Part shown: positions 1 to 7,086 of the stretch, one piece after another
Layout of the letters: the number at the start of each line of letters is the position of its first letter
Position numbering within the stretch: position 1 is the first letter of the stretch
Assembly: GCF_003285015.1 (NCBI RefSeq)
Contig: NZ_QMFB01000003.1
Span: 248,001-312,000 of the forward strand
From: Paenibacillus contaminans
Lineage (GTDB): Bacteria; Bacillota; Bacilli; Paenibacillales; NBRC-103111
DNA length: 64,000 bases
Direction of reading: 5' to 3'
Translations under genes and position numbers: made by a program
The notes under the pieces: generated by a model
Databases searched by the model: none
Told to the model about the DNA's origin: nothing
Seen by the model: the letters and a program-made list of their open reading frames with translations, nothing else

Positions 1-663
1 ATGCGTTCCGTTTTTGTCTTCGTAGATCGGATATTTCTCATCCTGACGCTCCGCTTCAAGCAGAAACAAGCCGCGCTCCTTGCCGATAACGGCGTTATCG
101 ACGGGCCGTCCGAGGTGATCGAAATAGTTTTTGACCATCTGCCGCTTCGAGTGAAAAATATTCGTAATGCCATGCACCTGCACTTGTACCTCGATATTCG
201 CTTTTCGCTTGAATTCAAGCACCTGCTCCAGGTTTAGTTCCCTTGCCAGCACAACTCTCGTGGCCCCTTTGCCTGCCCAATAGTTGGCGGTCGCATAGTT
301 GGTTGCCGTCATCTCCGGATTCCAATGAAACGGCAGCTTCACTCCTGCCTCGCGGGCAGCCAGCAGCAGCGCCGGATCGCCGAATACGATCGCGTCCGCG
401 CCGCACTGCTCCATCTGCGACAAATAACCGGGAAGCTCAGGCAAAATAGTATTATCCATAATATTGTTCGCAACGACATACACCTTCGCGCCGCCGTTAT
501 GCGCCAGCTTGACCGCTTCCGCAATCCGGTCGGGCGTAAAATCGCCGGCCAGCCGCATGCCAAACTTTTGCTCCCCGATATTGAAAGCATTGGCTCCGGC
601 TTCAATCAGCCTTGCCATTTCATCTATTGTTGCCGCTGTCGTCAGCAGCTCCGGTTTCTTCAT
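1..663 (-). CDS. U32 family peptidase-like protein (C-terminus cut off by window edge)
   Basis: 221 codons are visible from the ATG at 663 and the frame runs off the window at position 1. The protein begins MKKPELLTTAATIDEMARLI and carries IEAGANAFNIGEQKFGMR, VYVVANNIM and VQVHGITNIFHSKR, the pattern of the U32 branch that includes B. subtilis YrrN. Family knowledge: YrrN/YrrO-type proteins take part in prephenate-dependent hydroxylation of tRNA uridine-34 rather than classic proteolysis, so a tRNA-modification role is likely. An AAAGGGTG ribosome site lies nine bases before the ATG. It follows mltG on the same strand, as in B. subtilis, but the O-methyltransferase gene usually between them is absent. 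Which paralogue this is cannot be settled from the truncated sequence. Confidence 0.85.
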   Translation of the reverse strand, partial: MKKPELLTTAATIDEMARLIEAGANAFNIGEQKFGMRLAGDFTPDRIAEAVKLAHNGGAKVYVVANNIMDNTILPELPGYLSQMEQCGADAIVFGDPALLLAAREAGVKLPFHWNPEMTATNYATANYWAGKGATRVVLARELNLEQVLEFKRKANIEVQVQVHGITNIFHSKRQMVKNYFDHLGRPVDNAVIGKERGLFLLEAERQDEKYPIYEDKNGTH

Positions 664-790
664 CAATCCATTCACCCTTTCCACATGCCGCAAAACAAAC
701 CATCCTTGATCTTAACAAATAACGCCCTTAATGTGAAGCATCGTACAGATGCCGATTCCGGCTATGAAGACGAAAGCCGAACGAAGCCGG

Positions 791-1915
791 TTATTGATTC
801 TTTTTGCTTCGCTCGATATTTTTCTTGTGCTCTTCGAAGGTTTCGGCGAACAAATGGCCTTGCGTGCCGTCTTTTTTGGTGACATAAAATAAATAATTCG
901 TTTTCTCCGGATACAAAGACGCTTTGATCGACGACAAGCTCGGACTCGCGATCGGGCCAGGCGGCAATCCATTGATTTTGTAAGTGTTATACGGGCTCTC
1001 GACGAGCAAATCCTTTTCCAATAGACGCTCTTTGGGCTTGTCCAGGACGTATTGAACGGTCGCATCGATTTGCAGCGGCATTTTTTTGGCAATTCTGTTG
1101 TAGATGACGCCTGCGACCACGGCACGCTCCTCCTCCACCACGACTTCCCGCTCTACCAGCGAAGCGATCGTCAAAAGCTGGTGGAACGTTAGGCCGCGTT
1201 CCTCCAATTTCGCCTTCCAGTCGGCAGGCAGCTCGGCCAGCTTCCGATCCCATTCCGAAACGAGTCTGTTCAAAATATCTTCCGGCGTACTCGTCTTTTT
1301 CATTTCGTACGTTTCCGGGAACAAATATCCTTCCAGCCGATGCTTGATTTCCGGCTTATCCGGAATATCGGACGTCCAGCTGTCGGGGAGGTCGCGCCGT
1401 TCATTCGTCATTGCTACGAAGCCGGCAACGTCCACTATCCCCTGCTCGCCGAGCCTTTCGGCGATCTGCTGTACCGTGAACCCTTCCGGAATCGTAAAAC
1501 GAATGACTTCCTCTTTCACAGTTTCGCCCTGATTCAGCTTGCCGATAATTTCATCGAGCGTCAAACCGGGCTTCATATCGTATTCCCCCGCTTGAAAACG
1601 GCTGCCCTGCTTCTTGTAACGCAAATAATAAACGAATAATGTGCTGTTTTTGATCATCCCTTTTTCTTCAAGCGTAGCGGCGATTTCATTCGTCCCCGTT
1701 CCCGGCGGAATCGAAATGCGAATGGGCTGATCGGCCCTGGTCACGGGCTGAAGCTGGCTCCACACGTAATAATAGCCGCCGGCACCGGCCAGCGCGAAGA
1801 GGGTCAAGATAATCAGAATAACGATCAATGCCGTTTTCAGCTTGCTTTTTCGCTTCGGGAACCCGTTCGAATCCTGGAAAAACTCTGCCTTGTTGCTGAA
1901 GTTTTCTTCCCCCAC
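791..1915 (-). CDS. mltG: Endolytic murein transglycosylase MltG
   Basis: MltG cleaves nascent peptidoglycan glycan strands at the membrane and so limits strand length. From the chosen GTG the product is 374 residues: a charged N-terminus, one membrane helix at about 27-50 (ALIVILIILTLFALAGAGGYYY), a LysM-like segment near 70-150, then the YceG catalytic domain. The family signature EGYLFPETY is at about 195-203, and ASLVEREV holds the catalytic Glu near residue 255; LPPGPIASP follows at about 317-325. The frame is open to 1942, but the GTG at 1915 has GGAGGAGA seven bases upstream, whereas the upstream start has no ribosome site. Family assignment is firm; the exact start is less so. Confidence 0.93.
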   Translation of the reverse strand: MGEENFSNKAEFFQDSNGFPKRKSKLKTALIVILIILTLFALAGAGGYYYVWSQLQPVTRADQPIRISIPPGTGTNEIAATLEEKGMIKNSTLFVYYLRYKKQGSRFQAGEYDMKPGLTLDEIIGKLNQGETVKEEVIRFTIPEGFTVQQIAERLGEQGIVDVAGFVAMTNERRDLPDSWTSDIPDKPEIKHRLEGYLFPETYEMKKTSTPEDILNRLVSEWDRKLAELPADWKAKLEERGLTFHQLLTIASLVEREVVVEEERAVVAGVIYNRIAKKMPLQIDATVQYVLDKPKERLLEKDLLVESPYNTYKINGLPPGPIASPSLSSIKASLYPEKTNYLFYVTKKDGTQGHLFAETFEEHKKNIERSKKNQ

Positions 1916-2023
1916 GTATATTCTCCTCCAATAATCCGGCACATTCGCGTATATGGAAACCGCAAAAGAGAGCGGCGCAGGCGCCGCTCCCTCGTTAACC
2001 TCGTTGCGTACGCCGAGCGCCGA

Positions 2024-2338
2024 TCAGCGGCCGTCGTCGAACGATACCGTCATTTCGTCAAAAAGCTCCGCAACCGCTTCATACTCGTCATCGTCCATGA
2101 TCGTGTCGAGCTCGTACTCCCCGCTATCGTTTTTGACGATATGGTAAATTGCGACCTCTTCAAGATGCTGCATCGATTCCGATTGCAGGACTGCGTAATG
2201 CGTTCCGCCTAATGAAAATTCGGCCAATATCGCAAAAGGCTCAGGACGGTTGCCTTCGCCTTCCAGCTCGACCGTATCCCCATAAGTCTCTTGAAGCCAA
2301 CGAATCGGCACGACATCCTTCAGCGTGTACGAAATCAT
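2024..2338 (-). CDS. DUF1292 family protein, second paralogue
   Basis: A 104-residue acidic protein beginning MISYTLKDVVPIRWLQETYG. Its ATG overlaps the stop codon of the upstream DUF1292 gene by four bases (ATGA), so translation is probably coupled; GAGGAAAAAGC supplies the ribosome site. The middle (AILAEFSLGGTHYAVLQS, VAIYHIVKNDSGEYELD) matches the DUF1292 layout of paired beta strands, and the C-terminus DDDEYEAVAELFDEM mirrors the end of its neighbour. Family function is unknown. It is more diverged than the YrzB-like copy and looks like an old tandem duplication inside the ruvX-mltG operon. Confidence 0.8.
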   Translation of the reverse strand: MISYTLKDVVPIRWLQETYGDTVELEGEGNRPEPFAILAEFSLGGTHYAVLQSESMQHLEEVAIYHIVKNDSGEYELDTIMDDDEYEAVAELFDEMTVSFDDGR

Positions 2339-2646
2339 GCTTTTTCCTCTTCTTCGCCGTCCATTTCCGCCATCAGCGTATTGAACGTTTCTTCGACGAT
2401 ATTCCACTCTTCCTCGTCGTCAATCGTATACAGCTGCAAGTCATCGCCGTCTTCTTCGTAACGGAATGCGAGAAGCTCATCCTCTTCCTCCGCTTCGACC
2501 GGGTACAGCACCATATATTTGCGATCGGAGCCGTCCTCCACTTCGAATCTGGCAATAACCTCGAACTCTTCCTCGTTGCCTTCTTCGTCCGGAATATAAA
2601 TGATTTCCGGTTCTTCTTCCAAGTTCAAATGTTGTTCGTTTTCCAC
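2335..2646 (-). CDS. DUF1292 family protein (YrzB-like)
   Basis: A 103-residue, very acidic protein with EPEIIYIPDEEGNEEEFEV near the N-terminus and YMVLYPVEAEEEDELLAFRY in the middle, characteristic of DUF1292 (B. subtilis YrzB). Function is unknown in the family. It lies 12 bases after ruvX and overlaps the next gene by four bases, so ruvX, this gene, its paralogue and mltG probably form one transcript. The position between ruvX and mltG is conserved in B. subtilis. No membrane segment or signal peptide is present, so the product should be cytoplasmic. Confidence 0.9.
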   Translation of the reverse strand: MENEQHLNLEEEPEIIYIPDEEGNEEEFEVIARFEVEDGSDRKYMVLYPVEAEEEDELLAFRYEEDGDDLQLYTIDDEEEWNIVEETFNTLMAEMDGEEEEKA

Positions 2647-2658
2647 AAGACATCCCCC

Positions 2659-3075
2659 TCATTTATTCGTTTTGGCGTCCATATAGTTTTGCAATATGAG
2701 CGCGGCGGCCATCTTGTCGATGACCAGCTTACGTTTCTTCCGGCTAACATCCGCCTCAAGCAGCGTACGTTGAGCAGAGACGGTGGTCAGCCTTTCATCC
2801 CATAAATGAACGGGCACCTGCAGGGTCTGCTTCAAATGCTCTGCAAAAGCGATACAAATTTCGCCGCGAGGCCCGACCGTTCCGTTCATATTTTTCGGAA
2901 GGCCGACCACGATCTCGGCAACGCCGTACTCCGCCATGATCGCCTGCATCCTTGCGAGATCCAGTGCGTCATTTTTGCGGCGGATCACTTCAAGCCCTTG
3001 CGCCGTCCAGCCGAGCTCATCGCTCAGCGCGACGCCAATCGTTTTGTCTCCGTAATCCAGTCCCATCAGTCGCAT
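2659..3075 (-). CDS. ruvX: RuvX/YqgF family Holliday-junction resolvase-like nuclease
   Basis: A 138-residue RNase H-fold protein, the normal length for YqgF/RuvX. The first acidic residue lies in MGLDYGDKTIGVALSD at residues 4-19; IVVGLPKNMNGTVGPR is the conserved central motif, and VHLWDERLTTVSA carries the other acidic residues, ending with KRKLVIDKMAAALILQNYM. The family is linked to pre-16S rRNA 5' maturation and proposed Holliday-junction resolution; which role applies here is not visible. It is separated from ireB by a 193-bp gap holding a dispersed repeat, and is the first gene of a tight cluster with the DUF1292 pair. Confidence 0.92.
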   Translation of the reverse strand: MRLMGLDYGDKTIGVALSDELGWTAQGLEVIRRKNDALDLARMQAIMAEYGVAEIVVGLPKNMNGTVGPRGEICIAFAEHLKQTLQVPVHLWDERLTTVSAQRTLLEADVSRKKRKLVIDKMAAALILQNYMDAKTNK

Positions 3076-3108
3076 GTAAATTGGTTAGCCGTCCTTTGCA
3101 TTTGTTGT

Positions 3109-3220
3109 CAAGGATTAACGGCTGAGCCGTCCTAAACGCTTTCGGAGAAAGCGACATCGTAAGCTTAAGCTTATGAAGATCGCGTTTACCGGGTAATGGA
3201 ACAATCAACGAAGGATATAC
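3109..3220 (+). repeat. Dispersed repeat, copy 1 (long form)
   Basis: Begins CAAGGATTAACGGCTGAGCC, continues through AAACGCTTTCGGAGAAAGCG and CGCGTTTACCGGGTAATGGA, and ends AATCAACGAAGGATATACG. The same order of blocks occurs at 6935, 13881 (inverted), 20252 and 21684. The extra CGCTTTCGGAGAAAGCG hairpin block is shared only with the 20252 copy. It fills most of the gap between ruvX and ireB. Confidence 0.8.
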
Positions 3221-3268
3221 GTGCCGACAATTTCAAAAAACCGGCGAAGGCTTTTTGAACGCATGCTT

Positions 3269-3529
3269 TCACTTGTTGTGTGCCAAATACGACCGGACCA
3301 GCTCCTCGATCAATTCGTCGCGCTCCCGCTTCCGGATTAGACTGCGCGCATTGTTATGGCGCGGAATGTAAGCCGGATCGCCGGAGAGCAAATAGCCGAC
3401 AATCTGATTGATCGGGTTATAGCCCTTTTCTTGAAGCGCATCATAAACGGCCAAAATAACTTCCTTCGGTGATGTTTCGATCCCTTCCGGTTTGACGTCG
3501 AATTTCATCGTTTTATCCATGGAACTCAT
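3269..3529 (-). CDS. ireB: IreB family regulatory phosphoprotein (YrzL)
   Basis: An 86-residue protein starting [12 protein letters not shown] with the nearly invariant block [20 protein letters not shown] followed by [12 protein letters not shown] and [17 protein letters not shown]. This is the DUF965/IreB family. Family knowledge: in Enterococcus IreB is phosphorylated on N-terminal threonines by the Ser/Thr kinase IreK and modulates cephalosporin resistance; a Thr in DKTMKF is kept here. The ATG at 3529 has GGGAGGTG six bases upstream and is preferred over the frame opening at 3538. The position between alaS and ruvX is the standard Bacillota order. Confidence 0.95.
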   Translation of the reverse strand: MSSMDKTMKFDVKPEGIETSPKEVILAVYDALQEKGYNPINQIVGYLLSGDPAYIPRHNNARSLIRKRERDELIEELVRSYLAHNK

Positions 3530-3678
3530 CACCAGCACCTCCCGAATCGGACGTTTCTCTACGCGAATTGCAACTTCACTTCATCTATGCATATATTCTG
3601 TGCGAAAGGAAACAATTCCTTTTTTTTAAGCAAAAATTCACAAATTGTTACCTATTTTTCGAAAAAACCTTGTTACAC

Positions 3679-6300
3679 CTATACCAATGCGGCTACGAGG
3701 CTTTCCACATGCTTGAGCGCTTCGTCCAATTTAGCCGGATCTTTACCGCCCGCCTGTGCCATATCCGGCCGTCCGCCGCCGCTGCCGCCGCAAATCGCCG
3801 CGACTTCCTTGACGATTTTGCCGGCATGTACGCCTTTGCCGATCAAATCCTGCGTAACCGCTGCGACCAGATTGACTTTTCCGTCCGTAACCGAGCCAAG
3901 CACGATAACGGCCGAGGATAGCTTGACTTTCATCTGATCGACGATCGTCCGCAGCGCGTCCATATCGCCGCCGACTTTAGCCGCCAGCAGGTTCATTCCG
4001 CCGACCGATTTCACTTGATCGCCCAAATTCCCCGCTTCAACGGCACTCAGCTTATCTTTCAACGAATCGTTCTCGCGTCCCAGTTCTTTTACTTGTTGAA
4101 GGAGTCCGTCGATGCGCTTCGGCACGTCGGCGATATTCGACTTGAGCGCAGATGCCGCCTGCTTCAGAAGGTCCAGCTGGCCGTCCAGGTAATCGTACGC
4201 ATGACGGCCGGTTACCGCTTCGATCCGCCGAACGCCCGAACCGATGCCGCTTTCGCTGACGATTTTGAACAGGCCGATTTGCGAGGTGCTCTGTACATGG
4301 CAGCCGCCGCAAAGCTCGATGCTGTAGTCGCCAACGCGAACGACACGAACGACGTCCCCGTATTTCTCGCCGAAAAGCGCCATTGCGCCGAGAGCCTTCG
4401 CTTCCGCAATCGGCATTTGCGAAATGTTCAGCACCGTATTGTGCCAGATCTGGTTATTGACGCGCACCTCGACATCCTGCAGCTCGTCGGCGGTGATGCT
4501 GCCGAAATGCGAGAAGTCGAAGCGAAGACGATCCGGCGATACTTGCGAGCCCGCTTGATTGACGTGGTCGCCCAGCACTTCCTTCAGCGCTTTATGAAGC
4601 AGATGGGTTGCCGTATGATTTTTGACGATATCGTCGCGCATGGAACGGTCGATTGCGGCTTCAACGGTATCCCCTTTGCGGAGAACGCCGGATTCGACGA
4701 CAACCGTTTGCACATGCTGGCCGTGCGGCGCTTTGCCGACTTCCTCGACCCTGGCGCGGACCGAACCGTTCGACAAAGTTCCGTGATCGCTGACTTGGCC
4801 GCCGCTTTCGGCATAAAAAGGCGTCCGGTCTAACACAACTTGGCAGGTTTCGCCTGCGCCGACCATATCGACCATCTGCTGATCAAAGACAATCGCAATA
4901 ATTTTCGCGCTTATTATCCCATCATTATACCCAACAAATTCCGTTTTATCCGTATATTCGGCAAGCGGACCGCCCTGCACCTTCATGCTTTCCGATTCCT
5001 GACGGGCTGCACGCGCGCGCTCGCGCTGCTCCTCCATCGCTTTGTCGAAGCCCTCGCGGTCGACGGTAAGGCCCTTCTCGCTCGCATAGTCTTCCGTCAA
5101 ATCGAACGGGAAGCCGTACGTATCGTACAACTTGAACGCATCCGCCCCGTTGATTTGGGTAACGCCGTCCTTGCCCGCCTTATCGGCAAGCTCCGCCAAG
5201 ATGGCAAGCCCGTCGGACAACGTTTCGTGGAACCGTTCTTCCTCGGTACGAATAACCTTTTCGATGAATTCGCGCTTCTCTACGACTTCCGGATAGTAGA
5301 CGCCCATAATTTCTCCGACGATCGGCGTCAGCTCATACAGAAACGGCTTATCCATGCCGAGCATTTTTCCGTAGCGGACGGCGCGGCGCAGCAAACGGCG
5401 GATGACGTAGCCGCGTCCCTCGTTCGACGGCAGCACGCCGTCGCCTACCGAGAATGCAACCGTTCTGACATGGTCAGCAATAACTTTAAGAGCCACATCG
5501 TTATCCGAATTCGCACCGTATTCGACGCCTGCTATTTTGCAGGTTTGCTGGATGATCGGCTGGAACAAATCGGTATCGAAGTTCGATTCGACATCCTGGA
5601 GGATCGAAGCGAAACGTTCGAGACCTGCGCCCGTATCGATATTTTTGTTCGGAAGCGGCGTGTAGCTGCCGTCCTTGTTGTGATTGAATTGCGAGAAAAC
5701 AAGATTCCATACTTCGAGGAACCGCTCGTTCTCGCCGCCCGGCCAGCATTCCGGATCGTTCAGATCGCCGTATTTGTCGCCGCGGTCGTAGAAAATTTCG
5801 GTACACGGACCGCACGGTCCTTCGCCGATATCCCAAAAATTGTCCTGCAGCTTATAGATGCGCTCAGCGGGAATGCCGATTTTTTCATTCCAGTATTTGT
5901 ATGCCTCTTCGTCCTCCGGATATACCGTAACGGAAAGACGGTTCGGATCGAAGCCGATCCACTTCGGGTCGGTCAAAAACTCCCAAGCCCAAGTAATCGT
6001 TTCTTCCTTGAAATAATCGCCGATCGAGAAATTGCCGAGCATTTCGAAAAACGTATGGTGGCGGCGCGTTTTACCGACATTCTCGATGTCGTTGGTGCGA
6101 ATGCACTTTTGCGAGTTGGCGATCCGCGGATTTTCCGGCTTCACGCGGCCGTCGAAATAGGCTTTAAGCGGCGCCATGCCGGCATTGATCCACAGCAGCG
6201 ACGGATCGTTATGCGGGACGAGCGGAGCGCTCGGCTCGATTTTATGGCCTTTCTCGGCGAAAAATTCCAACCATTTTCGTCTGATTTCACTTGCTTTCAT
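3679..6300 (-). CDS. alaS: Alanyl-tRNA synthetase
   Basis: 873 residues, the usual length for bacterial AlaRS, which charges tRNA-Ala and clears Ser/Gly mischarging. The catalytic class II core starts [14 protein letters not shown] and includes [19 protein letters not shown] (motif 2 region) and [19 protein letters not shown]. The editing domain carries the zinc-site motifs [11 protein letters not shown] and, about 100 residues later, [13 protein letters not shown]. The C-Ala domain ends with the glycine-rich [17 protein letters not shown]. The start is fixed by GGAGGGG seven bases upstream. Transcription begins at a strong promoter near 6866-6895 and passes through a T-box leader and a 61-codon gene, so expression should rise when tRNA-Ala is uncharged. 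Confidence 0.98.
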   Translation of the reverse strand: MKASEIRRKWLEFFAEKGHKIEPSAPLVPHNDPSLLWINAGMAPLKAYFDGRVKPENPRIANSQKCIRTNDIENVGKTRRHHTFFEMLGNFSIGDYFKEETITWAWEFLTDPKWIGFDPNRLSVTVYPEDEEAYKYWNEKIGIPAERIYKLQDNFWDIGEGPCGPCTEIFYDRGDKYGDLNDPECWPGGENERFLEVWNLVFSQFNHNKDGSYTPLPNKNIDTGAGLERFASILQDVESNFDTDLFQPIIQQTCKIAGVEYGANSDNDVALKVIADHVRTVAFSVGDGVLPSNEGRGYVIRRLLRRAVRYGKMLGMDKPFLYELTPIVGEIMGVYYPEVVEKREFIEKVIRTEEERFHETLSDGLAILAELADKAGKDGVTQINGADAFKLYDTYGFPFDLTEDYASEKGLTVDREGFDKAMEEQRERARAARQESESMKVQGGPLAEYTDKTEFVGYNDGIISAKIIAIVFDQQMVDMVGAGETCQVVLDRTPFYAESGGQVSDHGTLSNGSVRARVEEVGKAPHGQHVQTVVVESGVLRKGDTVEAAIDRSMRDDIVKNHTATHLLHKALKEVLGDHVNQAGSQVSPDRLRFDFSHFGSITADELQDVEVRVNNQIWHNTVLNISQMPIAEAKALGAMALFGEKYGDVVRVVRVGDYSIELCGGCHVQSTSQIGLFKIVSESGIGSGVRRIEAVTGRHAYDYLDGQLDLLKQAASALKSNIADVPKRIDGLLQQVKELGRENDSLKDKLSAVEAGNLGDQVKSVGGMNLLAAKVGGDMDALRTIVDQMKVKLSSAVIVLGSVTDGKVNLVAAVTQDLIGKGVHAGKIVKEVAAICGGSGGGRPDMAQAGGKDPAKLDEALKHVESLVAALV

Positions 6301-6383
6301 TTGAACCCCTCCGTTTATTATTTGTTTTATTGTCCGCTTGTTCGGAATGCCGAACCGTTCTGGTCCGCATCGTTGGCGCCGTA

Positions 6384-6569
6384 CTAGTCGGAAGACCTCG
6401 TTTCGCTATGGCCGGCCGTTTTTTTCAGTAACTCGATGATTCTGTCGTTCTGCATCGCTTGCGTTTTCCCGAGTTCGATCAACTCATTCAATTTCCCCAT
6501 AATCGCAAGCATGATGAAAACCCAGAATAATGCAGAAACGATACCGATCAGTAACATCGTATCCCCCAT
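6384..6569 (-). CDS. Small membrane protein between alaS T-box and alaS
   Basis: A 61-residue protein starting [20 protein letters not shown] with one hydrophobic helix at about 4-24 and then a charged helix ([20 protein letters not shown]) ending in polar residues. The ATG at 6569 has AAGGGGGCC as ribosome site. The gene begins about 20 bases after the T-box terminator and ends 83 bases before alaS, so it should be co-transcribed with alaS under tRNA-Ala control. I do not recognise the family; short proteins of this shape (N-terminal anchor plus amphipathic tail) often bind a larger membrane partner, but no function can be assigned. Confidence 0.75.
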   Translation of the reverse strand: MGDTMLLIGIVSALFWVFIMLAIMGKLNELIELGKTQAMQNDRIIELLKKTAGHSETRSSD

Positions 6570-6589
6570 AGCGGCCCCCTTTTCCTGTT

Positions 6590-6858
6590 CCAAAAAAACA
6601 AAAAACGCCCCTGAAAACAGGGACGAATCATTCGCGGTACCACCCTGGTTATCGCGTGCAAGACGCAATCTCCTCATAAAGACGATAACGGGTCTGACGC
6701 CGGCGGAGTTGTTCCGCGCTCCGAAATTAGCTAAACCATTCTTCATCGCAAAGGCTCTTCCAGCAGGGGCACAGCGCCTCCTAAGCCTTCTCTCTGTCCG
6801 ACGGGCTATGGGTTTTGGATTTCGTCTTCGCTTTACCGATTTGTAAACTTCGATTCTT
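6590..6858 (-). ncRNA. T-box riboswitch of the alaS operon
   Basis: The minus strand carries the hallmark AGGGTGGTACCGCG (6633-6646), followed by the terminator hairpin GTCCCTGTTTTCAGGGGC (6607-6624) and a long U run; the T-box sequence provides the alternative antiterminator pairing. Upstream, an AGAGAGAAGGC...GCCTT arm forms Stem I. T-boxes read the charging state of a tRNA through a specifier codon plus the free CCA end. A GCG (Ala) triplet followed by A directly after the Stem I arm is a candidate specifier, but I cannot prove the fold by eye. Genes downstream are the 61-residue membrane protein and alaS. Confidence 0.93.
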
Positions 6859-6865
6859 CCATAAA

Positions 6866-6895
6866 ATTATAAACAATCGCGCCAATCCCTGTCAA
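6866..6895 (-). promoter_or_regulatory. Sigma-A promoter of the alaS T-box operon
   Basis: Minus strand TTGACA (6890-6895) and TATAAT (6866-6871) separated by 18 bases, both hexamers matching consensus. Transcription should start near 6858, immediately ahead of the T-box Stem I. Confidence 0.88.
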
Positions 6896-6934
6896 ATCTA
6901 TTCTTTTATGAAAGGGCGACTGAAATGTCCGCCA

Positions 6935-7018
6935 GCAAGGATAAACGGCTTCGCCGTCCTTTAAAGGACTGGCGCGTCTACCGGGAAATCGAACAATCAG
7001 CGGAGATATACTTTCTGA
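6935..7018 (+). repeat. Dispersed repeat, copy 2 (short form)
   Basis: Starts GCAAGGATAAACGGCTTCGC and has GGCGCGTCTACCGGGAAATC then GAACAATCAGCGGAGATATA. ACGGCTTCGCCGT is a small perfect hairpin, and GGATAAACG near the start can pair with CGTCTACC near the middle. It lies between the alaS promoter and the terminator of the surface-protein gene. Confidence 0.82.
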
Positions 7019-7024
7019 AGATTT

Positions 7025-7064
7025 TTAAAAAAAGAAACCTCGATCAGAACGCAATCGGGGTTTC
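7025..7064 (-). terminator. Terminator of the SLH surface protein gene
   Basis: On the minus strand GAAACCCCGAT and ATCGAGGTTTC (one mismatched base) form a stem closed by a run of T, 23 bases beyond the stop codon at 7087. Confidence 0.88.
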
Positions 7065-7086
7065 CTTTATATTTTACTCGTTGATT

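Noticed and set aside
2149..2805. 218-codon plus-strand frame opposite the DUF1292 pair
   Set aside because: Shadow of acidic codons (GAA/TTC complement gives Phe-rich text).
4840..6387. 515-codon open frame on the plus strand opposite alaS
   Set aside because: Arginine/histidine-rich shadow of the alaS codons with no ribosome site; alaS explains the region fully.
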